The notes under the pieces are model-generated. The model ran no database searches and was not told where the DNA came from. It worked only from the letters and a program-made list of their open reading frames with translations. The translations under genes and the position numbers were made by a program. 64,000 nucleotides of DNA from JBBDQZ01 sp040905705 (lineage in GTDB: Bacteria > Bacteroidota > Rhodothermia > Balneolales > Natronogracilivirgulaceae). Shown here in pieces: positions 26,251 through 35,094 of the stretch (its first letter is position 1; every line of letters starts with the position of its first letter). The stretch lies in the NCBI GenBank assembly GCA_040905705.1, contig JBBDQZ010000071.1, positions 1-64,000 on the forward strand, given 5' to 3'.

Positions 26251-26323
26251 GCGAGAATAGCTCAGCTGGTAGAGCACAACCTTGCCAAGGTTGGGGTCGC
26301 GGGTTCGAGTCCCGTTTCTCGCT
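26251..26323 (+). tRNA. tRNA-Gly (anticodon GCC)
   Basis: GCGAGAA (26251-26257) pairs with TTCTCGC (26316-26322), followed by discriminator T. The D arm is GCTC/GAGC. The anticodon stem CAACC/GGTTG encloses TTGCCAA, giving anticodon GCC. The T arm has the TTCGAGT loop and a CGGG/CCCG stem. CCA is not encoded. Confidence 0.96.
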
Positions 26324-26663
26324 CAGCCCCAAGAACGAATTCATCCATATATGAGGCCCGAGACTCTTGCTTCACCCGTATGTAATGTGTCATATGGCTG
26401 CCTGCACCGGCATTTTTTTAATCCCCGCCTGTAATTTACCGATGCAATACCTTTAAAAGATGACATTTTGTGAATATTTTATTATTTTATGTCCATGTTT
26501 TTTCTGCAAATTGCTGATTTGAATAATCCTGAAAAAGTATTTATTTATGCAGAATAATCGAATTAAAAAGGGTGGTGTAAATGAAGGGGAGACTTTGGTG
26601 GTATGAATAAATTTCTATTTTTGTCGCCGTGCTATTGACATTTAATCGCGCTTAATTAAATTT
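26324..26663. other. AT-rich non-coding stretch between tRNA-Gly and the histidine kinase gene
   Basis: No convincing reading frame is seen. The right part is strongly AT-rich and holds one good promoter candidate (26594-26623). No clear terminator hairpin follows the tRNA. Confidence 0.6.
26594..26623 (+). promoter_or_regulatory. Bacteroidota-type promoter of the propeller histidine kinase
   Basis: TTTG at 26594-26597 and TATTTTTG at 26616-26623 are 18 bases apart and match the -33/-7 consensus of this group. The TTG start codon of the kinase gene is 40 bases downstream. Confidence 0.5.
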
Positions 26664-29600
26664 TTGAGCAGATTTACTTTATCATATTACATTAGCATCG
26701 TGTTCTTGCTGTATGCAAATGTGGCATGGGCCACGACCGGATATCACCGATATACCTCGATTGATGGCCTCCCCTCTCCTTTGATAAAGCACGTCAATCA
26801 ACTGGAAAACGGATATATAGTTATTTCCACAGACAACGGCCTTGCCGTATTTGACGGGTATGAATTTTATTCACATTTTGTGAATACCGGGCTTCCTGAC
26901 CATTTCATTCATAAAACACTGGTTGACCACAATGGCCGCCTGATTGTGGCTACCGACAGAGGTATTGCTGTAGCTGATTCATTTCAAATTCCGCTTTCGT
27001 TCCGTACACTGGATTTTAACCCCGTTGATAACAATTTAAAAATTCGCAGCCTGTTTGAATCCGGCAATGGAATCCTTTACGCTGCCGGTCAAAACCACAT
27101 ATATACCATCGATAGCCGGGATTGGATATCCTCCGTCCCGTTTGCATTCGACCCTGTCCACCAATCTGATTTTGTACGGTCATTTTGTTTGATTGAAGAT
27201 GCATCCGGTGGTATCCTCATCACATCGGCGGGCAATGGTTTGCTGTATTTGCCGCATGAAAGTGAACAAATTCACTCGCTTTCAGATACAGGACTGCCAG
27301 ACCGCCTCTTTAATATCATAAAAAAAGATGATCGTCATTTCTGGATCAGCAGCGATGAAGGACTTTTCGAAATTGAATGGGATCCCATGCAACAACAGGT
27401 GCTTCAAACGCATCTAATTCCGGGCAGCGAGTCGCTGGAGGTGGATGCCATCACCCCGGTTAACGAGAACGAACTTCTGATTGGTACCAATGGCACAGGT
27501 TTGCACAAATGGACTTCCAATGACAGCAAATTGCGTTTATTCAGGGAATTCCAATCAAATATCATCCGGCATATCTTTATCGACCGCCAGAAAAATCAAT
27601 GGATCAGTACCGATGACGGCATCAACATTATACCCAATATGCCTTTTAACAACATTGGCCTGGAGCATGAATGGTCACAACGCCAGGTAACCGGTATCTC
27701 CGCAGATCAGGAAAACGGGTTGTGGATCAGCACCCATGACGGCATTTATAAACGTGATAACGAAACCGGTCATATGCAAAAAATCACCTATCTGGATGAT
27801 GAGGAAGTCCGTTCCCTCCGGTATAGTGAAAGTGAAAATGTTATTTATGCTTTTGGAATGCATGCTATTCACGAAATTGATGTCCGTACACATTCCGGAA
27901 GAATGATCAAAAATTTTCCTTCATCGATGAGTATTTCAAAAGTGGCAGTGACTTCTGCCCCGGACTTCTGGCTGATTGATGATTCCGGAATCTTGACCCG
28001 TTACAACCACCAAAACGAACAGACCAACGTGTTTGGAAAAGATCACGGTGTTTCGCTGCCGGTTCTGGGAATTACCCTGTCTGATGAGGATCGCGTCTGG
28101 ATCGGGGGTGAATCCGGTTTCCTTGCGAATTTATCTGATACCGGTGAGATGTTCCTCCCGGTTGAGTTTAAATCGGATATATATCCGGATTCCATCCTCA
28201 ATATTACTTATCTCGAATCGGGATCTGATAACAATTTGATCATCGGAACAACGCATGGCGTTTTCCAATACAATCACCTTGCCGGACGCGCCGATCTGAC
28301 TCCACTGCTGACTCAGGACATCAACGATATCCGATGGATCCGGAATTTATCGGATCAAATCTGGATCGGCACCAGCCGTTTTCTATTTGCGGTAACCACC
28401 GACGACCAGGGCCGTCCGGATTTCAATCGCCGTTTTTCAACAGTAAACGGCCTTGTTTCCACCCATTTCAGTTATGATGCCGCCCGGGTGGACCACCATG
28501 ATAACCTCTGGATGGGAACCAATATTGGAATATTCAATTATAATGGCGGTGAACTTCAGGGGAGATCATCCTACATTCAGCTCCGATACTGGACCGCGGA
28601 CGATCAGAGGTTTTATGATACCCGGGAGAGAACACTGCCGCCGGGTACCCGGCAACTGTCCTTTGCCTTTAGCACACTGGACTTTCCTGCCGATGATGTC
28701 GTCTATCAGGTACGTCTTGCCAATGCTAACGGATCGGGTTCGTGGTCGGCCCCTTCACCAGACCCTGTAACTACCCGGCATTTTCAGGGATCGGGTAGTT
28801 ACACTTTTGAAGTAAGGGCATCCCGACAATCTTCTCTTTGGTCTGAGCCCTTGAGTATCCGCTTCACCATTTTGCGTCCATGGTGGTGGCAGATTCATAT
28901 GATCATACTCTATATCTTGTTGATATTCATCCTTGTCGCCGGTTACATCGAACGAAGATCCCGGAAATTGAGACAACAAAACAAAGAACTTGCCGACGGA
29001 ATTCGCAAGAGAACCGAGCACTTGTCGCTTATGGTAAACAAACTGGAGAAAGAAATTAAACAGCGGGTGAACGTAGAAAAACAACTTCAGGAAACCAATT
29101 TCACACATAAAAAACTGATCAAAGTCGTATCACATGATCTGCGGTCACCCTTTCAAGGCATTATGGGGTACGCCTCCATGCTTCGTGATCAATACCATGA
29201 TTTCGACGATGAAGAACGCCGGGAAATGATCGGACATATTATCGGTTCTTCCAATAAAGCGGTTACGCTGCTCAACCAATTATTGGAATGGACCTCCTTT
29301 CAGAGCGGGAAAATGCCCTTTAATCCGGTTATTCACAATCTGAATGAAAGTGTCTCGGAAGTTATCGGACTACTAAAAAGTTTGGCCGGAAGCAAGAATA
29401 TTCATATTAAGAAACTTATCCCGGAATCAATGAATGTAAATGCAGACAAACAGATGCTGCAGTCTGTTTTGAGAAATCTGTTGAGTAATGCAATTAAATT
29501 CACCAACATGAATGGTGAGATCATTATGAAGTCGAAAAATTATGCCAAGTATATCGAGATCAGTATTTCCGATAACGGTGTGGGCATGGATCAGAAAACA

Positions 29601-29819
29601 CTGGAACAAATACTTGAGAAAAACAAATCGGTTAGCACAAGAGGGACAGAAAAGGAAGCCGGAAGCGGGCTGGGGCTGGTTATGTGTAAAGAGATGATCG
29701 AACTTCATGGAGGAAAGCTGACCGGGAAAAGCCAATTGGATCAGGGCACCACGTTTACGTTTACTCTGCCCATAGAGGTTAGTAATAAAGGCCGTGCACC
29801 AACACAGGATCAATCGTAG
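26664..29819 (+). CDS. Sensor histidine kinase with periplasmic two-component-regulator propeller
   Basis: The 1051-residue protein has a TTG start at 26664 and a signal peptide ending AWA-TTG. Periplasmic propeller repeats span about 25-650, with recurring motifs such as WISTDDGI and WIGTNxGIF. A Y_Y_Y domain (652-735) and one membrane helix (about 739-758) follow, then a coiled coil and the kinase core. The H-box VVSHDLRSP carries the phospho-accepting His near 823, the N-box LRNLLSNAIKFT is near 935, and DNGVGMD and GSGLGLVM bind ATP. There is no receiver or AraC domain, unlike the hybrid kinases common in Bacteroides, and no response regulator is adjacent. It ends tail-to-tail with the NamZ-like gene, overlapping by 10 bases. 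Confidence 0.93.
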   Translation: MSRFTLSYYISIVFLLYANVAWATTGYHRYTSIDGLPSPLIKHVNQLENGYIVISTDNGLAVFDGYEFYSHFVNTGLPDHFIHKTLVDHNGRLIVATDRGIAVADSFQIPLSFRTLDFNPVDNNLKIRSLFESGNGILYAAGQNHIYTIDSRDWISSVPFAFDPVHQSDFVRSFCLIEDASGGILITSAGNGLLYLPHESEQIHSLSDTGLPDRLFNIIKKDDRHFWISSDEGLFEIEWDPMQQQVLQTHLIPGSESLEVDAITPVNENELLIGTNGTGLHKWTSNDSKLRLFREFQSNIIRHIFIDRQKNQWISTDDGINIIPNMPFNNIGLEHEWSQRQVTGISADQENGLWISTHDGIYKRDNETGHMQKITYLDDEEVRSLRYSESENVIYAFGMHAIHEIDVRTHSGRMIKNFPSSMSISKVAVTSAPDFWLIDDSGILTRYNHQNEQTNVFGKDHGVSLPVLGITLSDEDRVWIGGESGFLANLSDTGEMFLPVEFKSDIYPDSILNITYLESGSDNNLIIGTTHGVFQYNHLAGRADLTPLLTQDINDIRWIRNLSDQIWIGTSRFLFAVTTDDQGRPDFNRRFSTVNGLVSTHFSYDAARVDHHDNLWMGTNIGIFNYNGGELQGRSSYIQLRYWTADDQRFYDTRERTLPPGTRQLSFAFSTLDFPADDVVYQVRLANANGSGSWSAPSPDPVTTRHFQGSGSYTFEVRASRQSSLWSEPLSIRFTILRPWWWQIHMIILYILLIFILVAGYIERRSRKLRQQNKELADGIRKRTEHLSLMVNKLEKEIKQRVNVEKQLQETNFTHKKLIKVVSHDLRSPFQGIMGYASMLRDQYHDFDDEERREMIGHIIGSSNKAVTLLNQLLEWTSFQSGKMPFNPVIHNLNESVSEVIGLLKSLAGSKNIHIKKLIPESMNVNADKQMLQSVLRNLLSNAIKFTNMNGEIIMKSKNYAKYIEISISDNGVGMDQKTLEQILEKNKSVSTRGTEKEAGSGLGLVMCKEMIELHGGKLTGKSQLDQGTTFTFTLPIEVSNKGRAPTQDQS

Positions 29820-31081
29820 ATCATATACAACGACCGAAGCCGACGGAATGCGTCCACATCCTCTTTCCATGCGGCAATCACCTCTTCAGCGCTTGCGCCT
29901 TTTGCCAGTAAATCGAACATACGGTCGGTTCCCGCAAGCCGTCCGAAACGAACCTTGTCCAATAGCGCTTCTCGTTCTTGTTCCGGAGCTTGTGAGTAAA
30001 ACACTTCAATCAGATGCATGGCGGCGGCTACCGGCTCAACCTCAGAAGGTTCTTCAACGATATATTGCACACCCTGAAGTTCCTCACCCCGCCATTTTGG
30101 ATCCGTCACCATACCTTCAATGCTTTCCGGAATAAAGGAGGCCGACTCAAAGCGCAATCCCGGCAAATTTCGGCTGTTCAACTTATCGGCTATCGTCTTG
30201 CCATCGGCCCATGGAGCCCCCACTTGTAAAAAAGGCTTAGATGTAGCGCGGCCCCCGCTTATACCGGCAGCCTCCAGGTAGCATGCTCCAGCATATGCCA
30301 GGGCCGACTCAAAATCCGGAAAGTCCGGGCCCGGCGGGATCCACTCCAAGCCGGTATCGCTCCAAAGACGGTCACGGGTCCACCCCCTCACTTCCACAAC
30401 ATGAAGATCAACCTGAGCAATATTTTCCAGCAAAGCTTCCGACCGGATCATAAGGGCAAGTTCGCCCATCGTCATCCCATGTATGGCCGGGATGGGATAA
30501 AGTCCAACAAATGAGCCAAATCCCGGCTCCGGAATAAATCCCTCCACCCGCTCTCCTCCAAACGGATTGATGCGGTCCAGGACTACAAACCGGATATCGT
30601 GTCGGGCGGCAGCCTGCATCGTCAACCCCAGTGTGCTGATGGAAGCGAACGAACTCGTCCCTGTATCCTGGATATCGAATACAAGGGCGTCGATCCCTTC
30701 CAGCATATCCGATGCAGGTGCAGGAACTTCGCTGTTGAGACTGTAAACCGGCACACCGGCGAATTCATCTATATCGTTGGTAATACGGTTGCCCGCTTCG
30801 GTATCACCGCACATGCCGTACCCGGCGGTGAAAAGCGCCGCCAATTCCACATTTTCCGCTTCATGCAGTACCTCTGCCAGGTGATGTTCCCCCGCCACAG
30901 CACTTTGATGGGTAATTACACCGACACGCATTCCGTCCATCACGCCAAAATCCTGTTCAATAAGTCGTTCCGCACCGGTCAATATCGCTTCCGGTTCCGT
31001 CGTTTCCGGAGCACAGGATCGCAGGATAAGCAGAAGAAATGCAATAACAATAAATACAGCAGCCGGAATAAATCGATTCAT
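29810..31081 (-). CDS. NamZ-like (DUF1343) lipoprotein with altered catalytic motif
   Basis: The 423 residues align along NamZ, the exo-beta-N-acetylmuramidase family. Shared segments include MRVGVITHQSAV, GVPVYSL, LEGIDALVFDIQD, STLGLTMQAA and IPAIHGMTMGELAL. The N-terminus has a long hydrophobic segment ending LRSC, a possible lipobox. The motif FGPEHG of active members is FTAGYG here (84-89), so the Glu and His are lost. The QDxGxRxYTYI motif is QDTGTSSFASI and DRPNP is DRINP. It may bind glycans without cutting, or have another activity. It lies 41 bases after the GHL10 gene in the same direction. Confidence 0.85.
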   Translation of the reverse strand: MNRFIPAAVFIVIAFLLLILRSCAPETTEPEAILTGAERLIEQDFGVMDGMRVGVITHQSAVAGEHHLAEVLHEAENVELAALFTAGYGMCGDTEAGNRITNDIDEFAGVPVYSLNSEVPAPASDMLEGIDALVFDIQDTGTSSFASISTLGLTMQAAARHDIRFVVLDRINPFGGERVEGFIPEPGFGSFVGLYPIPAIHGMTMGELALMIRSEALLENIAQVDLHVVEVRGWTRDRLWSDTGLEWIPPGPDFPDFESALAYAGACYLEAAGISGGRATSKPFLQVGAPWADGKTIADKLNSRNLPGLRFESASFIPESIEGMVTDPKWRGEELQGVQYIVEEPSEVEPVAAAMHLIEVFYSQAPEQEREALLDKVRFGRLAGTDRMFDLLAKGASAEEVIAAWKEDVDAFRRLRSLYMIYD

Positions 31082-31122
31082 AAAATTTCACTGTAAAAAT
31101 ATTATTTAACAGGCCTTCTCTA

Positions 31123-32742
31123 CTATAGAGCATGATAAGAAAACACATCCCCCTCCCTGACAGCCCGTATGGCCGCCGGTTCGCTTTCAATACTGTTGCG
31201 GCTCACCGCCGTCACAATGTATATCGCCTCACCGCGATGATCAGGCCAGTGATCCACAAATTGTTTTGGCCCGGTGACATCGGCCATATTTCGTGCTTGT
31301 AATATGGCCTTGCGCAGACCGGCATCTGCCAAAGCTCCGGCCTCCAGCACCTTTTCATACTGCTCAAAGGAGTCTACCAGACGGTAAACGGCATATCGTG
31401 CTGTATTGGATGTTTCATTGCCGGTTTCGCGATCAGCCCAGGTCAGGACCACCCGGCCATCCCCGCTCCAGGACGCGGCAAGCCGATCAATTTGCATGGG
31501 CGCCTCCTGGTTTTTCCAGGGCATAGAAGGTGTCAATGCCGGATAACGATACAATTCGTCCCTGAGCACATCGGTATATCCCTTTGGATTGGACAGAAGG
31601 TGTTCGGTGCGAAAGTATATATTACCCTGAAGAAATGGATGCTCAACATTCATACGGAGCTGACTGACGGCTTGCTCGAGAGTCCAGTCATGCGGCGGAA
31701 GAAGTTTGTAAGGCGACAAACCGGCGTAAATATAACGCCGGTTGTTGTATGCCGCTTCGGTCCAGTAGGCCAGCATCGATGCATAATCGGCCTGGTCGTT
31801 ACCGATTTCAAAATAAAGTTGCGGATTGATATAGTCGATAGACTGTGCTTCAAGCCAGGCCTGCCCGTCGGCATAAAGTGTGTAATAACTTTCCAGCCCG
31901 TTTGTACCGGCATCATCGTTTTTTCGGATGGGAAACGGACTGATCCCATACGAAACATGCGGGGCCAGGGCCTGCAGGCTGTCGTGAATCTGTGCCATCA
32001 GCCGGTTGATATTGTCACGCCGCCAGTCCCCGATATCTCCGGTATCGTTGTCATACGCACGCCATGCCAGTGAATCCTCATTGGATACCGGCGAAGCGGG
32101 ATAAAAATAATCGTCGAAATGAATGCCGTCGACATCATACCGGCGAATGATATCCACCACGACATTGGTGACATAATCACGTACACCCGGCAGGCCCGGA
32201 TTCAACATGGTGTAGTATTCGCCGGGACGGCTTTCGAATTCGAGAATCCACCCCGGTTCGCGGAGGCTCACATTATTGCCTGCCAAATCATATTGGCCTT
32301 TCTTCCGTTCCACACGAAAGGGATTGAGCCAGGCATGCAATTCCATACCACGTTTGTGCGCTTCCCGAACCATGAAAAAAAGCGGATCATAAAACGGATC
32401 CGGGGCACGGCCCTGCTCACCGGTCAGCCAGAACGACCACGGGTCGTAAGACGAAGCATAAAGTGCGTCGGATTCAGCCCGGACCTGGAACAGGACGGCG
32501 TTGATACCTATGCCCTTCAGGCTGTCGAGTATGGCGACAGCATCCGCCTTTTGTTCTTCGACGGTTTGTTCATTGGAAACAGGCCAGTCAAGATTGCCGA
32601 TGGAAGCCAGCCATACCCCGCGGAAATCCTCCCTGGGATATTGCGAGTCGACCCGGATGCCAATTGTCGTTTCAACAGATTTACATCCTGACAGCACAGG
32701 CATCCACAAGACAGAGGCAAGTATCAAAGAGAAAAATTTCAT
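31123..32742 (-). CDS. GHL10-family (DigH-like) glycoside hydrolase lipoprotein
   Basis: This 539-residue protein has a type II signal peptide (lipobox LSGC at 17-20), so it is probably an outer-membrane lipoprotein. The GHL10/DUF187 barrel starts with DFRGVWLASIGNLDWP. It continues with GINAVLFQVRAESDALY, HAWLNPFRV, YDVDGIHFDDYFYP with paired acids, and SIDYINPQLYFE. A C-terminal beta domain (about 420-530) looks fibronectin-like. E. coli DigH of this family cuts peptidoglycan glycan strands stripped of peptides. That fits the surrounding NamZ, NagZ and amino-sugar kinase genes. It is divergent from the kinase gene. Confidence 0.88.
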   Translation of the reverse strand: MKFFSLILASVLWMPVLSGCKSVETTIGIRVDSQYPREDFRGVWLASIGNLDWPVSNEQTVEEQKADAVAILDSLKGIGINAVLFQVRAESDALYASSYDPWSFWLTGEQGRAPDPFYDPLFFMVREAHKRGMELHAWLNPFRVERKKGQYDLAGNNVSLREPGWILEFESRPGEYYTMLNPGLPGVRDYVTNVVVDIIRRYDVDGIHFDDYFYPASPVSNEDSLAWRAYDNDTGDIGDWRRDNINRLMAQIHDSLQALAPHVSYGISPFPIRKNDDAGTNGLESYYTLYADGQAWLEAQSIDYINPQLYFEIGNDQADYASMLAYWTEAAYNNRRYIYAGLSPYKLLPPHDWTLEQAVSQLRMNVEHPFLQGNIYFRTEHLLSNPKGYTDVLRDELYRYPALTPSMPWKNQEAPMQIDRLAASWSGDGRVVLTWADRETGNETSNTARYAVYRLVDSFEQYEKVLEAGALADAGLRKAILQARNMADVTGPKQFVDHWPDHRGEAIYIVTAVSRNSIESEPAAIRAVREGDVFSYHAL

Positions 32743-32931
32743 TATATACAGTAATGGTTAGCATGACACGAACAGCTATCCTGCCATTAAATGATATTTT
32801 GCGTCCAAATGCCCGGTATCGGACAATCCCGTCGACCTATTGACGTGCGGGGATCAACGGGAAATATAAAACAAATTCTCCTTTGTGAGTTGTATATTTA
32901 CCTGTATGTTCTCAACTTTTTACGGGGGGGC

Positions 32932-33801
32932 ATGATTAAACCTGCAATTGCCATGAAGATACTACTTGCCGACAGCGGTTCCACAATCACAGAATGGTGC
33001 CTCATCAGCCCGGAAACAGATTCCGGGTTCGGCGCTGTTACCACTTTTTCAGCCGGCCTCAACCCTTTCTATCACACCACCGATTCCATAGCGGTCGAGA
33101 TCACAAAAGAGGTCACTCCCGAGATTGCCTCTGCGGACCGGATCTGCTTCTATGGTGCCGGCTGCATCGGTGAGGAAGCTACCGGCACTGTGGTTACTGC
33201 GCTTAAAAAAGTATTCGGTGAGATCCCGGTGGAAGTGCATTCCGACCTGCTCGGTGCCGCCCGCGCACTGTGCGGAAATGCGGAGGGTGTGGCATGTATC
33301 CTGGGTACCGGATCCAATTCCTGCTATTACGACGGAAAACAGATCATCGACCAGATTCCTGTGCTCGGATTTACTCTGGGTGACGAAGGAAGCGCGGGTG
33401 CTTTCGGACGAAAAATCCTGCAGGGTTATTTTTACCGGGAAATGCCCAATGAATTACGGGAATGGCTGGAGCGTCATTATGATATGAACCGTTCCACCAT
33501 TCTTGATACAGTCTACAATAAATCACATTACAATACCTTCGTTGCCTCATTCACCAAGCTGTTTGCGGAGTTCCGGGAGCACCCCTACGTGATTTATATG
33601 TTAGGGGAAGGCCTCAGCGAGTTTCTGGAACGGCATGTCATTAAATATCACATCGGCCCGGAAGTCCCGGTAGGATTTGTAGGGTCGCTGGCCTGGCACA
33701 ACAGGGAAGTTGTCAAAACCGCCCTTGCCCGCAAAGGGCTTCAACCCGGCTTATTCCTGAAAACTCCCATGGAAGGCCTGCGCAAATACCATTATCCGTA
33801 A
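32932..33801 (+). CDS. BadF/BadG-type amino-sugar kinase (GlcNAc or MurNAc kinase candidate)
   Basis: This ASKHA-fold kinase has a phosphate-1 loop LLADSGSTITEW, a phosphate-2 region CILGTGSNSCYYDG, and GFTLGDEGSAGAFGRKIL, the latter typical of GlcNAc-kinase-like BadF/BadG proteins. The start is set at ATG 32932 (289 residues), just after a G-rich run; ATG 32953 is the alternative, and the frame is open to 32791 without conservation. Relatives include human NAGK and MurK, the MurNAc kinase of Tannerella. Its divergent position beside GHL10 and near NagZ and NamZ supports phosphorylation of sugars recovered from peptidoglycan. Which sugar and which hydroxyl are unknown. Confidence 0.87.
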   Translation: MIKPAIAMKILLADSGSTITEWCLISPETDSGFGAVTTFSAGLNPFYHTTDSIAVEITKEVTPEIASADRICFYGAGCIGEEATGTVVTALKKVFGEIPVEVHSDLLGAARALCGNAEGVACILGTGSNSCYYDGKQIIDQIPVLGFTLGDEGSAGAFGRKILQGYFYREMPNELREWLERHYDMNRSTILDTVYNKSHYNTFVASFTKLFAEFREHPYVIYMLGEGLSEFLERHVIKYHIGPEVPVGFVGSLAWHNREVVKTALARKGLQPGLFLKTPMEGLRKYHYP

Positions 33802-33984
33802 GAGCTAAAGAGCCGCAAACGGATAGCCGGCTCATACAACCGGGGCGACGGCCATCGATTAGAGAAAAGGCTGACAAAATATGAATATGGCGTAACAAAG
33901 CGCCCTCCTGGAGCAATACATCCATATATGAGTATAGTGCAGGACAGACATTGGATATGGTTAGAGCAATGAATACAGGTTTGT

Positions 33985-35058
33985 TTATACCAGCCGTTTC
34001 TTCAGATCCAGAATTCGCTCAACCGAAGCATTGATCCGTCCCATCGTTATCACCCCGTGATCAAGCATGTTTTTGACGACACGGACAAATCTGGCGGAAA
34101 TGCCGGGATCAAATTCCAGGTTATTACCAAAGACGAGAATATCCACACCGGCCATTAAAGCCCGTTCCATGGCGGCCTCCTGCCCAAAATGAGAAGTAAT
34201 AGCTTTCATCTGGAGGTCATCACTGATAACCACTCCTTCAAAACCGAGCCGTTCACGAAGCATACCGGTGATCATATTTGCCGACAGCGTAGCCGGGTAA
34301 GTGATATCAAGATTTCGGTTAAAAACGTGTGTGGTCATAATCATATCGCAAAGCCCGGCTTCCAGAATGCGCTCATAAGGCCATAGCTCATATTCCCGCC
34401 AGCTTTTCGTAACATCAGCCATGCCCAGATGCGTATCATCAAGGGCACTTCCATGTCCCGGAAAATGCTTCAGCGCTGTAAGGACACCGGCTTCGCGATG
34501 CCCCTGAATATAAGCGGCAGCGTGAAGCGCCACCACCTCCGGATCATCTGAAAAACAACGATCACGCCCGAAAATAGCTTTATTTTTTTTATTAATGCCT
34601 AAATCCACACAAGGGGCAAAATTCACATTATGTCCGGATGTACGAACCGTTTCTGCGATTTCACGTCCATGTTGCAACGTCAGCGCCGGATCATTTTTTT
34701 CACCAAGCTCCTTATGTGACATGGTCGCCGGAAACCCGTATTCGGGTTTGAGCCGGTTCACCGTCCCTCCTTCCTGATCGATCGAAATAAGCAGGGGAAT
34801 CTCTGAACAGGATGCAAGTCCGGTATTCAACCGCTTCACCTGCTCCGGAGAGACGATGTTGCGGCCATGTGATTTTCTCATCGTATCGTAATCATACAAA
34901 ATAACCCCGCCGATATAATGATCGCGGATGTCGGTAACAACAGGATGGTCGTCGGTAATCCGGGTTCCGTGAAAACCAAGCAGCAGTAATTGTCCGAGTT
35001 TCTGCTCAAGGGTCAGATCACCGGCTTTCGGAATACGTGAGGAAGTGAAAGAGGGCAT
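33985..35058 (-). CDS. nagZ: Beta-N-acetylhexosaminidase NagZ (GH3)
   Basis: This 357-residue cytoplasmic-type GH3 enzyme lacks a signal peptide. NagZ signatures are all present: SIDQEGGTVNRL, NFAPCVDLGI, the catalytic loop ALKHFPGHGSALDDTHLG with the Asp-His dyad near 208-210, and VVISDDLQMKAI with the nucleophile Asp280. It removes GlcNAc from GlcNAc-anhydroMurNAc or GlcNAc-MurNAc fragments. It probably shares a transcript with the DUF4922 gene 36 bases upstream. Being single-domain, it resembles the Gram-negative NagZ more than the two-domain B. subtilis form. Confidence 0.95.
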   Translation of the reverse strand: MPSFTSSRIPKAGDLTLEQKLGQLLLLGFHGTRITDDHPVVTDIRDHYIGGVILYDYDTMRKSHGRNIVSPEQVKRLNTGLASCSEIPLLISIDQEGGTVNRLKPEYGFPATMSHKELGEKNDPALTLQHGREIAETVRTSGHNVNFAPCVDLGINKKNKAIFGRDRCFSDDPEVVALHAAAYIQGHREAGVLTALKHFPGHGSALDDTHLGMADVTKSWREYELWPYERILEAGLCDMIMTTHVFNRNLDITYPATLSANMITGMLRERLGFEGVVISDDLQMKAITSHFGQEAAMERALMAGVDILVFGNNLEFDPGISARFVRVVKNMLDHGVITMGRINASVERILDLKKRLV

Positions 35059-35094
35059 GAACAGTAGTCAATAGATTTATCTGTGAACAGACTA

